A DNA stretch of 21,608 nucleotides, taken from Hyphomicrobiales bacterium. Its GTDB lineage: Bacteria > Pseudomonadota > Alphaproteobacteria > Rhizobiales > HXMU1428-3. This document shows positions 15,201-21,608 of the stretch, one piece after another. The notes below the pieces were generated by a model. The model saw only the letters and a list, made by a program, of their open reading frames with translations, searched no databases and had not been told where the DNA came from. Positions within the stretch are counted from its first letter, which is position 1; every line of letters begins with the position of its first letter. Both the position numbers and the translations under genes were made by a program. Location of the stretch: contig JAJFHW010000362.1 in the NCBI GenBank assembly GCA_021775385.1, forward strand, positions 1 to 21,608, in the 5' to 3' direction.

Positions 15201-15221
15201 CTATCTTAATTTCAAATGCAT

Positions 15222-15488
15222 TTAGTCTTCAAACTCCGGAAGCATGCCAAGGGCGATCAAATAAGTATTTAAAACAGCTTCTTCCTCTTCGCGTACATGA
15301 GGTTCTTTTTTTCGGATACTTAAAATTTGTCTAACCGCCTTAATATCAAACCCCATAGTTTTAGCTTCTGCAAAAACTTCGCGAATATCATCCGCAATGG
15401 CTTTTTTCTCTTCTTCAAGCCGTTCAATACGCTCAACAAAGGCCCGCAAATGTTCTTTGGAGCTGCCCTCAAAATCTTTCATCGTCAT
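15222..15488 (-). CDS. gapR: GapR family nucleoid-associated protein (DUF2312)
   Basis: An 88-residue protein matching the alphaproteobacterial DUF2312/GapR family. The region [23 protein letters not shown] forms the long N-terminal coiled coil; it is followed by [25 protein letters not shown], and a short C-terminal helix, [19 protein letters not shown]. In Caulobacter, GapR tetramers clamp overtwisted AT-rich DNA and help replication and topoisomerase activity. Two ATGs (15488 and 15482) are possible; neither has a strong ribosome site. The gene is immediately upstream of rsmB on the same strand. Confidence 0.9.
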   Translation of the reverse strand: MTMKDFEGSSKEHLRAFVERIERLEEEKKAIADDIREVFAEAKTMGFDIKAVRQILSIRKKEPHVREEEEAVLNTYLIALGMLPEFED

Positions 15489-15595
15489 TCAATACTTTCA
15501 ACTAAAAGGTTAACCAGATGCGGCAATCTAATAGCCAATAGACAGAAGTGCAAGAGCTCCCTTTGATTTATAAACGCAATCCCTAAAAAGGGCGG

Positions 15596-15631
15596 AAAAT
15601 AAAAAAGCCCCAGCACATGAGTGCAAGGGCT
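15596..15631 (-). terminator. Terminator after the hyperbasic-protein gene
   Basis: On the minus strand AGCCC-tt-GCAC pairs with GTGC-tg-GGGCT around TCAT (15631-15606), followed by TTTTTATTTT. It lies about 80 bp after the stop of the gene at 15712 and isolates it from gapR-rsmB. The rest of 15489-15711 shows no gene. Confidence 0.85.
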
Positions 15632-15711
15632 AAGTTATTTGGAAATGATCAAACTTTAATCTTATGCGGATGCCCACCCCCAGTGTTTTATGGGCATCTC
15701 AAGCATGATGA

Positions 15712-16287
15712 TTAAGTATTCCGGTTACGGTTATTTCCGCGATTACGGTTGTTACCACCAGTCATGCGTGGAGGTCTAGGACGATCACCACCCATTTTAG
15801 GCTTACGGCCGTGATGTTTCTTATGGAATTTTTTATGTTTTACAATGTAATGGCTGCGACCACATGGACGGGAATGCCTTACAATCCGAACTTTTTTGAT
15901 GATGATTTTTTTGCGAACAATACGCTTGTAACCATGCTTGTGACCATGGCGTTTATGACCGTGGTGCTTACGTTTCAGGCGCTTAAGTACTTTTTTAAGA
16001 TGTCTGATTTTCTTTTTGTTGTATCTTTTATTTCTTTTAAGATGCTTGATTTTACGAAGGATCTTTTTAATTTTGCGATGCTTCTTTTGAACGTGATATT
16101 TTTTAATAATCACTTTCTTTTTAACAATGATATAATGAGGGCGATGGCGCTTAAAACTCATCATTGAAGAATATCTTTTAGCCGGATTATATTTCTGACC
16201 ACCATCAGAACCACCAGCTTGTGCACCAGAGATGGATAGCATTGTAAGTGCTACCATCGCCACGACGAGCGATAATAATTTATTCAT
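15712..16287 (-). CDS. Exported hyperbasic Lys/Arg/His-rich protein of unknown function
   Basis: A 191-residue protein with a clear Sec signal peptide (hydrophobic 4-19, AQA-G cleavage near 24). By my count the mature 167 residues contain 39 Lys, 25 Arg and 18 His (about 49%) and only two acidic residues. The middle (about 68-110) is heptad-like (KIKKILRKIKHLKR, IRHLKKVLKRLKRK), then a HGHKRHGHKHGY histidine patch. Two related basic-aliphatic segments flank it, IIVKKKVIIKK (53-63) and RIVRKKIIIKK (122-132), suggesting an internal repeat. The C-terminus is Gly/Asn/Arg-rich (GGNNRNRGNNRNRN). I recognise no family. Binding to polyanions (LPS, capsule, extracellular DNA) or metals through His is plausible but inferred. 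GGGAG precedes the ATG; its own terminator follows. Confidence 0.8.
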   Translation of the reverse strand: MNKLLSLVVAMVALTMLSISGAQAGGSDGGQKYNPAKRYSSMMSFKRHRPHYIIVKKKVIIKKYHVQKKHRKIKKILRKIKHLKRNKRYNKKKIRHLKKVLKRLKRKHHGHKRHGHKHGYKRIVRKKIIIKKVRIVRHSRPCGRSHYIVKHKKFHKKHHGRKPKMGGDRPRPPRMTGGNNRNRGNNRNRNT

Positions 16288-16620
16288 AAACTAACTCCCA
16301 GAACTAAATACTAAAATGAAGAAAACCCTCTCTCTCCTCCCAGTTTTGAAAAGTAAAAAAGGTCTTAATAGCTGTAGCAAAATAGGTAGAGTTGTACCGA
16401 GGTTAGTAGGATTGTAATGAATGATTAACCTTAATTATTAAGCACTTAGCACGTTGTTTTTTTTAAACGTTCACAAAGGTTATTTGAAAATAAGGTTCAT
16501 AGATTGAGTGGAATTCAGAAAGTTCTTGGGAGGTTTTTTTAGTGAAACTATTGAAGACCTTGGCAATAAGATTTCGCTAAAAATGGATAAAAATATCTCA
16601 CAATGAAGCTATAAAAAGAA
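16288..16620. other. Intergenic region upstream of the hyperbasic-protein gene
   Basis: No gene seen. It should hold the minus-strand promoter and leader of the hyperbasic protein; the leader has a purine run (GGGAGGAGAGAGAGGG, complement of about 16327-16342) resembling a second ribosome site, besides the GGGAG just before the start. I could not assign -35/-10 boxes. Confidence 0.4.
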
Positions 16621-16660
16621 AAAACCTAGCAGTTTAACCGAAGTTAAATTGCTAGGTTTT
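16621..16660 (-). terminator. Strong UUCG terminator after the double-barrel gene
   Basis: An 18-bp stem (one G-U) pairs 16621-16638 with 16643-16660. On the minus strand the loop is C-UUCG-G, the extra-stable tetraloop, followed by TTTTTTCTTTTT. It lies about 60 bp past the stop of the gene at 16719. The A/T runs on both sides mean it may also stop plus-strand transcription. Confidence 0.9.
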
Positions 16661-16718
16661 TATTTTGTCTTTTAAGGCCTGTAAAGTTTGCCTAAGAGTT
16701 ATTTGTGAGTTTACGTTC

Positions 16719-19070
16719 TTAGTTGAGTGGGATATTCAAGCGACCACCAAAGCTATAGCTATAAGCTTCGTCACCTTCAATTGAAGTGCCAACATTGGTG
16801 CCTTTAACAGATGGATTGTCATTGTTATTATATTTAACTTTAGGAGCATAAGAGTAATACTCACCTTCAGCAAACAGTCCAAATGTGCCCCAACCAATAT
16901 TTTTGTTCAATTCAACACGGAGAGAACCGATAAAAGATACATCTTGGTCAGAAGCCTTGCTATCGGCACTATCATGGATATTAGCGCAGCCACATTCAAG
17001 AGCGGCTGTATACCGACCCTTATAGCTGCTATCAACAAAATAAGCTCCTGCTTCAGCATTCACACCAAGACTAAACCCACGGCCAAGATCAACGGAGCGG
17101 TCGACAGCGATATAAAGACCATAATAGAAACTATCTAGGTCCTCATAATAATCTACATGCTCATGACCAGTTGTTTCTGTTGCGATCAAATGAGTGTCCT
17201 GTTGAAGAGCTTTTAGAGCTAAACCAACTCTAAAGGGTGAATTTGCTACAGGTGAAAGTCCATTATTGAATTGAGTTTCAAGGGCAACACCCCATGCATT
17301 AACATCTCGTTTGGTGGTGGAAGTGAAATCACTATTTGGTCCAGTGCTATTAACTATAGCTGGCTGACTGTCAAAGACATTAAAATAAACACAATGCCCA
17401 TCAACACCGCTAGATGCACACTCTGTGGTTTGATCAGATGAATAGCGGCCATAATATCCTGCCAAATTAAAACTCAAATCACGCCCACCAAGTCCAAGCC
17501 TATTCAATTCATCAGAGGTTTGAATGCCAGCAAAACCAGGAATTCTAAAGTCAATGCGTGCCCCATCAAATTCACCATCATGATTTTCACCATTTCCAGT
17601 GACCTGAGTAAAACCAGGATTAACAATAGCAACCATATTAGTTTCAGGTAAAACAAGCCGTGAGTAACTCACTCTTGTTTCAACAATGCTAACACCGGGT
17701 AAGATGCGAGACCTATAATCCTCTTCAATATCCAGATCACTCGGGTTGCGTACAAAGTTAATCTTATAACCAACACCTATTTTAAATCGATTGTAATCTG
17801 TGCAGTTACACCCTTCGACGGTTTCTTCATAAAGAGCCGTTACATAAAATTGCCGAGTTGAACTCAATTGATAGCGATATTCAGCACCAATCGTTTCTTC
17901 TTCATATTTTAGGTTTGAGCCAATTTCACGTCTTAATTCATGTGAAGCAAATATATCTAAATCAGATCGGGCAGATGGCTTGATTGTCGCTCTGATTTCA
18001 TAACGTTGAACGTCAGCGACTACTGCAAAAGCTGCAGATGGTTCTGCAAAAAACTTATCGGCTTCGAAAGTAATTGTCAGATATTCATTAGGAACCCAGG
18101 TAATTTTGGCGTCGAAACCATTGCTGTCATAGTTGCCAATAACACGATCTTTAATGTCTCGTTCATTGTAGCGCCAGCCAAGTTCAGCCAAAAGATAAGA
18201 TGAAAGGTTCAGGCGAACACCACCAATCAACCAAAATTCATTTGCATCTCTGTCTAAACGTGTCTCATCAGGTTGATCGGTAAAGTCTGAAACGCCAAAT
18301 CCTGCTGAGCCATATAGACCAACAAGGCGGTTAGTTCCCCAAACACCGCCACCTGAGATTTCGCTTCGTTCTACATTGAAAGCACCATTTCGTAAAAATG
18401 GCCGTTCACTAGCCTCTAAAAAGCTTAAATTTGGTTCTTTACCTATATATCTAAGTTTATAGGATTCAGATTGTAGGTAAGTTGTGAAAGTTTCAGCAGT
18501 GTAATCTAGCTTGGAATGAGAAGAAAATGTTTCTGAGTTAATCAAACTAACTTCATCACGCAGATAAAATAAGCCACTGCTATATTCTAAATTTGGCGAA
18601 ATACGATAATAAGAATCAAGATTAACACCAGCGTCCCATCTATCTTCTGGTTTTAATTCTGAAAAGCGATCATAAGAGCCTTTAAAAGCGAGAGTAATAG
18701 CTTTGTCTTCTTTGATATAACCGAAAAGAAGTGAGCCATCGATTAATCCATAAGAAGAACCTTCTTCGGGAAAAAATTCATCAAAGTTGCTGTCATAGCC
18801 GCCTTCAACTCTAAGCTCAGGAATGATAACAACACCATCCATAACTTTATAGCCAATGCTATCAAGGTCATCAGATTGCACACGTGGGCCTGAAATTCTT
18901 TTTTTGCTTTTCTCAAAACTGTCTTGTCTTTGTTGTGAGTTCGTCTGCTGGGCGCTTGCACTATTAAAATAGGTAAGGCCGCCAATCGCAATAAAGCAAA
19001 CTGTAATGAATGAAATTTTGAAGACAAACTCAAAATTTTCTCGAGCTGATCTTTGTTGTCTATTAAGCAT
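16719..19070 (-). CDS. Outer-membrane protein with two tandem beta-barrel regions
   Basis: A 783-residue exported protein: basic n-region, hydrophobic segment (about 16-34) and cleavage near SASA-QQ (40-41). Residues 64-445 resemble the BBP2-type beta-barrel of alphaproteobacterial exopolysaccharide loci (PELRVEGGYDSNFDE; alternating strands such as YLTITFEADKFF; a closing strand RFKIGVGYKINF). Residues 455-783 are a second beta-rich region (SIVETRVSYSRL, LSFNLAGYYGRYSS, FSLGVNAEAGAYF, GTFGLFAEGEYYSY) ending in a typical barrel strand, YSFGGRLNIPLN. So it looks like two barrels in one chain. Cysteines occur as CxC pairs at 421/423 and 693/695, plus C551/C560. Function is unknown; transport of a polymer or solute is inferred. 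It stands alone with a strong terminator downstream. Confidence 0.8.
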   Translation of the reverse strand: MLNRQQRSARENFEFVFKISFITVCFIAIGGLTYFNSASAQQTNSQQRQDSFEKSKKRISGPRVQSDDLDSIGYKVMDGVVIIPELRVEGGYDSNFDEFFPEEGSSYGLIDGSLLFGYIKEDKAITLAFKGSYDRFSELKPEDRWDAGVNLDSYYRISPNLEYSSGLFYLRDEVSLINSETFSSHSKLDYTAETFTTYLQSESYKLRYIGKEPNLSFLEASERPFLRNGAFNVERSEISGGGVWGTNRLVGLYGSAGFGVSDFTDQPDETRLDRDANEFWLIGGVRLNLSSYLLAELGWRYNERDIKDRVIGNYDSNGFDAKITWVPNEYLTITFEADKFFAEPSAAFAVVADVQRYEIRATIKPSARSDLDIFASHELRREIGSNLKYEEETIGAEYRYQLSSTRQFYVTALYEETVEGCNCTDYNRFKIGVGYKINFVRNPSDLDIEEDYRSRILPGVSIVETRVSYSRLVLPETNMVAIVNPGFTQVTGNGENHDGEFDGARIDFRIPGFAGIQTSDELNRLGLGGRDLSFNLAGYYGRYSSDQTTECASSGVDGHCVYFNVFDSQPAIVNSTGPNSDFTSTTKRDVNAWGVALETQFNNGLSPVANSPFRVGLALKALQQDTHLIATETTGHEHVDYYEDLDSFYYGLYIAVDRSVDLGRGFSLGVNAEAGAYFVDSSYKGRYTAALECGCANIHDSADSKASDQDVSFIGSLRVELNKNIGWGTFGLFAEGEYYSYAPKVKYNNNDNPSVKGTNVGTSIEGDEAYSYSFGGRLNIPLN

Positions 19071-19162
19071 TTTCCCTCACACAGAATAAATCTGCAGCTA
19101 AAACGACATGTAAAACACAAACGCACTTAACTAAAACTGATATGACGCAAATTACTAAATGA

Positions 19163-19189
19163 CAAAAAATGCCTTCCACAAAGGAAGGC
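19163..19189 (-). terminator. Orphan minus-strand terminator upstream of the double-barrel gene
   Basis: GCCTTCC (19171-19177) pairs with GGAAGGC (19183-19189) around a 5-nt loop. On the minus strand it is followed by ATTTTTTGTC, a good U tract; on the plus strand there is none. No minus-strand gene lies upstream before 19760, so it ends either a small RNA or an attenuated leader of the barrel gene, whose ATG is about 95 nt further on. Confidence 0.7.
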
Positions 19190-19700
19190 CGCAAACAAAG
19201 GGAAAACTCACCCAATTAATGCGCTGGCAGAAAAACAATAGAAATAGGTCTCAATCAACAAAAACAAACTCTGCAGGAGATGTTTCTCGCCTGCGAGCTT
19301 AGGACTTATTCAAAAGACAAAGAGTATATTGTTACCGTCCAATCATCTCATTTATGGTGAAAAATTAAAGCGCTTTCTCACAGATACGCACGGTTAGAGC
19401 TATTAGATGGATCTTTTTGAATAACAACAATCTGTTACGGTAAAAAAAGACTGTGAATAACTTCAGTATCAGGCTCAACAAGCGTGGGAGATTCTTTAAT
19501 GAAGCGCGTATCGAGGCTGCTTTTTTAGATTTGATGAGAGGGAATTAGCAGTAAACAGATTGTGAACACCTATATTCAAATGTCTTTAAGTATGTTTTTC
19601 TAATCACGATCAGCTTGCTTCTTTCATACTGTTCTTTCTTAGTGTGATTTCAGATATCAAAGGCACGTTTTTAGACAAGCATATATAGCAGGCATGTATA
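19190..19700. other. Long intergenic region between the double-barrel and TPR genes
   Basis: No supportable protein gene. On the minus strand it feeds into the terminator at 19163-19189 and contains pairable segments near 19275-19300 (for example GCAGG with CCTGC), compatible with a small RNA or leader. A TATACT hexamer (minus strand, about 19325-19330) could be a -10 box but lacks a good -35. Promoters of both divergent genes should lie here. Confidence 0.4.
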
Positions 19701-19705
19701 ACCCG

Positions 19706-19754
19706 CATATGTAGGCTACATATGTAGCCCCGTATATGTAGCCCGTATATGTAG
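19706..19754 (+). promoter_or_regulatory. ATATGTAG box array upstream of the TPR gene
   Basis: ATATGTAG occurs four times at 19707, 19720, 19734 and 19747 (spacing 13, 14, 13), mostly preceded by CCCG. The first two boxes sit in a perfect palindrome, CATATGTAG-G-CTACATATG (19706-19724). The last box ends 12 bp before the TPR start codon. This resembles a multi-site operator, or, in RNA, a hairpin beside the ribosome site GGAG (19758-19761). Confidence 0.6.
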
Positions 19755-19766
19755 AATGGAGCTCTT

Positions 19767-20372
19767 ATGATTACTATTTTGAGATCGACTGCTTTTTCTA
19801 AAATAGCCAGTAAGCTTAAAGTTGCCAAAAAGACAAATCTCCTTGTTTTAAAAACACTACCAATTTTATGCATTCTGATTATCGGGAATAACGCCTTTGC
19901 TTACGCTAATGAGAAAATTGAGAAGCTATATTCAGAATTAAAACAATCCAAAACTGAAAGTGTGGCCAGAGCCATAGAAAATAAGATCTGGCAGAATTGG
20001 GTAATTGGTCCCAATGCCGAGGTAACAAATCTTTTGGCAAAAGCTATGGAGCGACGTAGAGCCTATGATTTTGCGGGCTCCCTGGAGATCTTGAACATAG
20101 CAGTCTCCAAATCACCAAATTGGGCTGAGCTTTGGAACCAGAGGTCATTTGTTCATTTTTTACGTGAAGAATTTGATAAATCCTTGGAGGATGCAGATCG
20201 AGCAATAGAGCTTGAGCCAAACCATTTCGGGGCGTTGGCTGGAAAAGCTCAAATTTTAATGAGTCAGGGACGCACAGAGTTAGGGCAAAAGGCACTTCGT
20301 AAGGCCATCAAGCTCCATCCATTCTTGAAAGAAAGAGCCCTTCTTATCGAAATACCAGGCCAAGAACTTTAA
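19767..20372 (+). CDS. Exported TPR-repeat protein
   Basis: A 201-residue protein with a long basic n-region, a hydrophobic segment (about 25-41) and a likely cleavage near AFAYA (43-47), so periplasmic or membrane-anchored. After a short helical region (EKIEKLYSELKQSKTE, AIENKIWQNW), residues about 90-190 form roughly three TPR units (YDFAGSLEILNIAVSKSPNW; AELWNQRSFVHFLREEFDKS; a DADRAIELEPNHFGALAGKA unit; a final QKALRKAIKLHP unit). Such proteins are protein-interaction scaffolds and are conserved in Rhizobiales, with no defined function I know. GGAG lies 5 nt before the ATG. The ATATGTAG array immediately upstream suggests dedicated regulation. The gene appears monocistronic. Confidence 0.88.
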   Translation: MITILRSTAFSKIASKLKVAKKTNLLVLKTLPILCILIIGNNAFAYANEKIEKLYSELKQSKTESVARAIENKIWQNWVIGPNAEVTNLLAKAMERRRAYDFAGSLEILNIAVSKSPNWAELWNQRSFVHFLREEFDKSLEDADRAIELEPNHFGALAGKAQILMSQGRTELGQKALRKAIKLHPFLKERALLIEIPGQEL

Positions 20373-20746
20373 ATTCACTGAAAAGTCCAGTTTGAGAGAT
20401 AGTTTTACAACATGTTGCGATTTTACAACGTAACGCTTTGTTAAACTTTGGTACTAGTCTTGGATGGGTCTAAAAGTGGTGTTTCAAGCTCTCATAGTAT
20501 GATTTTACCGTGTTTAGTAATTTGGTGAAAAACACCTCGTGTCCCCTTTATAAGGGTGAATATACTGCTCCGGCACCCACTGCAACAATTCGCAATAATT
20601 CAGAAATTATTCAGCAACACTTCCAATTCAGGGTGCAGTTATTAAACATTCAAACAATGATTTAATGGTAGTTCTAATATTATAATATTCTTATTGAGTT
20701 TCCATTTTTAGATGGGGATGGAGATAAATTAATGATTGGGGAAATC
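20373..20746 (+). promoter_or_regulatory. Porin upstream region with nested stem-loops
   Basis: No gene. It should carry the porin promoter and leader. GCACCC (20573-20578) can pair with GGGTGC (20631-20636), enclosing AATAATT/AATTATT (20594-20600/20605-20611, loop CAGA). Two in-frame ATGs follow, at 20732 and 20747, each with a G-rich ribosome site. I could not assign a confident -35/-10 pair. Confidence 0.4.
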
Positions 20747-21608
20747 ATGAAAACTAAACTTTCTTTAGCCGCGCTTCTAGCCGGTGGGATGATGGTTGCA
20801 ACGTCAGGCTCAGCATCAGCTGCTGACCTTGGTGGTGACTGTTGTGCAGACTTAGAAGAGCGTGTTGCAACACTTGAAGCAACTACAGCTCGCAAAGGTA
20901 ACCGCAAGGTTTCACTTAAAATCTCAGGTTGGGTCAACCAATCAGTTACTTACTGGGATAATGGCGTAGACAGTGACACATATATTGCCACACCTACTGA
21001 ATCATCTACACGCTTCCGCTTTTCTGGTGGTGCCAAAATCAATCATGATTGGTCAGCAGGTTACTTGATAGAGATTGAAGCGTTTTCTTCATCAACATTA
21101 GGTTTTACAGAAGCTGCTGATGACGCTCCAACTGGCGGGGGTAGCGGTCTTAATCTACGTAAATCTGAAATGTGGATTAAAAATAAGCAACTTGGTAAAA
21201 TTTCATGGGGCCAAGGTTCTGCAGCTACTGACGACATTCCATTTTGGAGCCAACTTGGTGTTACTGCTCTAGTTCACCAACCTGACTTATATACTGCAGG
21301 TTCTGTTAGACTAAGAAGAGATGATGGTACTCAAGCTACAGCTGGTGTAACAACACGTGCTCTTGGCGTTGCTTGGGACGCAACAGGTTCTAACCGCATT
21401 AACCGCATTCGTTATGACACTCCTACAATTGCGGGTTTCGTTATTTCAGCAGCTTGGGGTGAAGATGATATCTCTGATGTAGCTGTACGTTATGCTGGTT
21501 CATTTGGTGACTTTAAAGTTAAAGCAGCTGCTGGTTACAGATGGGATGGTGAACAAGCTCCAGGTGCTGGTGATACAAATGTATTGCTTGCTAATGCTGG
21601 ATTTATTC
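20747..21608 (+). CDS. Outer-membrane porin, 5' part (runs off the window)
   Basis: An open frame of 287 codons continues past the end of the window. It has a Sec signal peptide (MKTKLSLAALLAGGMMVATS, cleavage near SASAA-D), then DLGGDCCADLEERVATLEAT, a short coiled-coil segment, and KGNRKVSLKISGWVNQSVTY, the first barrel strand. Alternating strands follow (LRKSEMWIKNKQLGKISWGQ; RIRYDTPTIAGFVISAAWGE). This is the layout of the major trimeric porins of Hyphomicrobium/Methylobacterium-type alphaproteobacteria: N-terminal coil plus a 16-strand barrel for small solutes. Codon use leans to GGT, GCT, GTT and CGC/CGT, as in highly expressed genes. The ATG at 20747 follows GGGGAA; an upstream in-frame ATG (20732) would add five residues. 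Confidence 0.9.
   Translation, partial: MKTKLSLAALLAGGMMVATSGSASAADLGGDCCADLEERVATLEATTARKGNRKVSLKISGWVNQSVTYWDNGVDSDTYIATPTESSTRFRFSGGAKINHDWSAGYLIEIEAFSSSTLGFTEAADDAPTGGGSGLNLRKSEMWIKNKQLGKISWGQGSAATDDIPFWSQLGVTALVHQPDLYTAGSVRLRRDDGTQATAGVTTRALGVAWDATGSNRINRIRYDTPTIAGFVISAAWGEDDISDVAVRYAGSFGDFKVKAAAGYRWDGEQAPGAGDTNVLLANAGFI

Noticed and set aside
15811..16167. 118-codon plus-strand ORF opposite the hyperbasic protein
   Set aside because: Phe/Met-rich composition is the expected complement of Lys/His codons; signal peptide, ribosome site and terminator all support the minus-strand gene.
19701..19754. ATATGTAG repeats as a CRISPR array or tandem satellite
   Set aside because: Repeat unit of 8 bp with 5-6 bp spacers is far too short for CRISPR, and four phased copies beside a start codon fit an operator better.
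19610..19873. 87-codon minus-strand ORF across the ATATGTAG array
   Set aside because: It overlaps the TPR gene's start on the other strand; its protein repeats (GYICSL-type) simply translate the DNA boxes.

Overview
The window is AT-rich chromosomal DNA from an alphaproteobacterium, most probably a low-GC, likely marine member of the Hyphomicrobiales (Rhizobiales). This rests on gene content: pstB-phoU-phoB, a GapR/DUF2312 protein, a run of gapR, rsmB, heparinase II/III-like gene and purH, an FzlA-like protein beside uppP, a porin with a short coil after its signal peptide, and a NaChBac/NavAb-type sodium channel. Genus cannot be named from sequence alone. I see no transposase, integrase, phage gene, CRISPR array, tRNA or rRNA.

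Layout. (1) 27-2424, plus: the end of a phosphate-uptake and signalling cluster (PstB ATPase, PhoU, PhoB). (2) 2425-3649: a Tat-exported MsrB flanked by two related structured intergenic elements in direct orientation (2694-2843 and 3497-3611); the second lies inside a 206-bp inverted-repeat unit. (3) 3650-7390: uppP (minus) diverges from an FzlA-like GST-fold gene, queG and an overlapping SDR-family gene (plus). (4) 7391-8282: a small P-loop kinase-like gene with a terminator before and after it; a possible sRNA or attenuated leader precedes it. (5) 8283-15488, all minus: sodium channel, purH, a heparinase II/III-family protein with a 269-residue disordered tail, rsmB and gapR. (6) 15489-19070, minus: an exported hyperbasic protein (about half K/R/H) and a 783-residue outer-membrane protein that looks like two fused beta-barrels, each followed by a strong terminator. 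(7) 19071-21608: a long intergenic region with an orphan minus-strand terminator and a cluster of ATATGTAG boxes, a secreted TPR protein (plus), and the 5' part of a major porin running off the end.

How the genes fit together. Much of the window concerns the cell envelope: phosphate uptake, lipid-carrier recycling (UppP), divisome-linked FzlA, periplasmic protein repair (MsrB), a putative polysaccharide-lyase-like protein, a beta-barrel resembling those of exopolysaccharide loci, a cationic secreted protein and a porin. The rest is RNA modification (QueG, RsmB), purine synthesis (PurH) and nucleoid structure (GapR).

The least-explained material is the pair of elements around msrB, which share linker sequences while their hairpins differ in sequence but keep pairing; the hyperbasic exported protein; the ATATGTAG box array; and the orphan terminator upstream of the double barrel. 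All homology statements come from reading motifs; no database search was possible.
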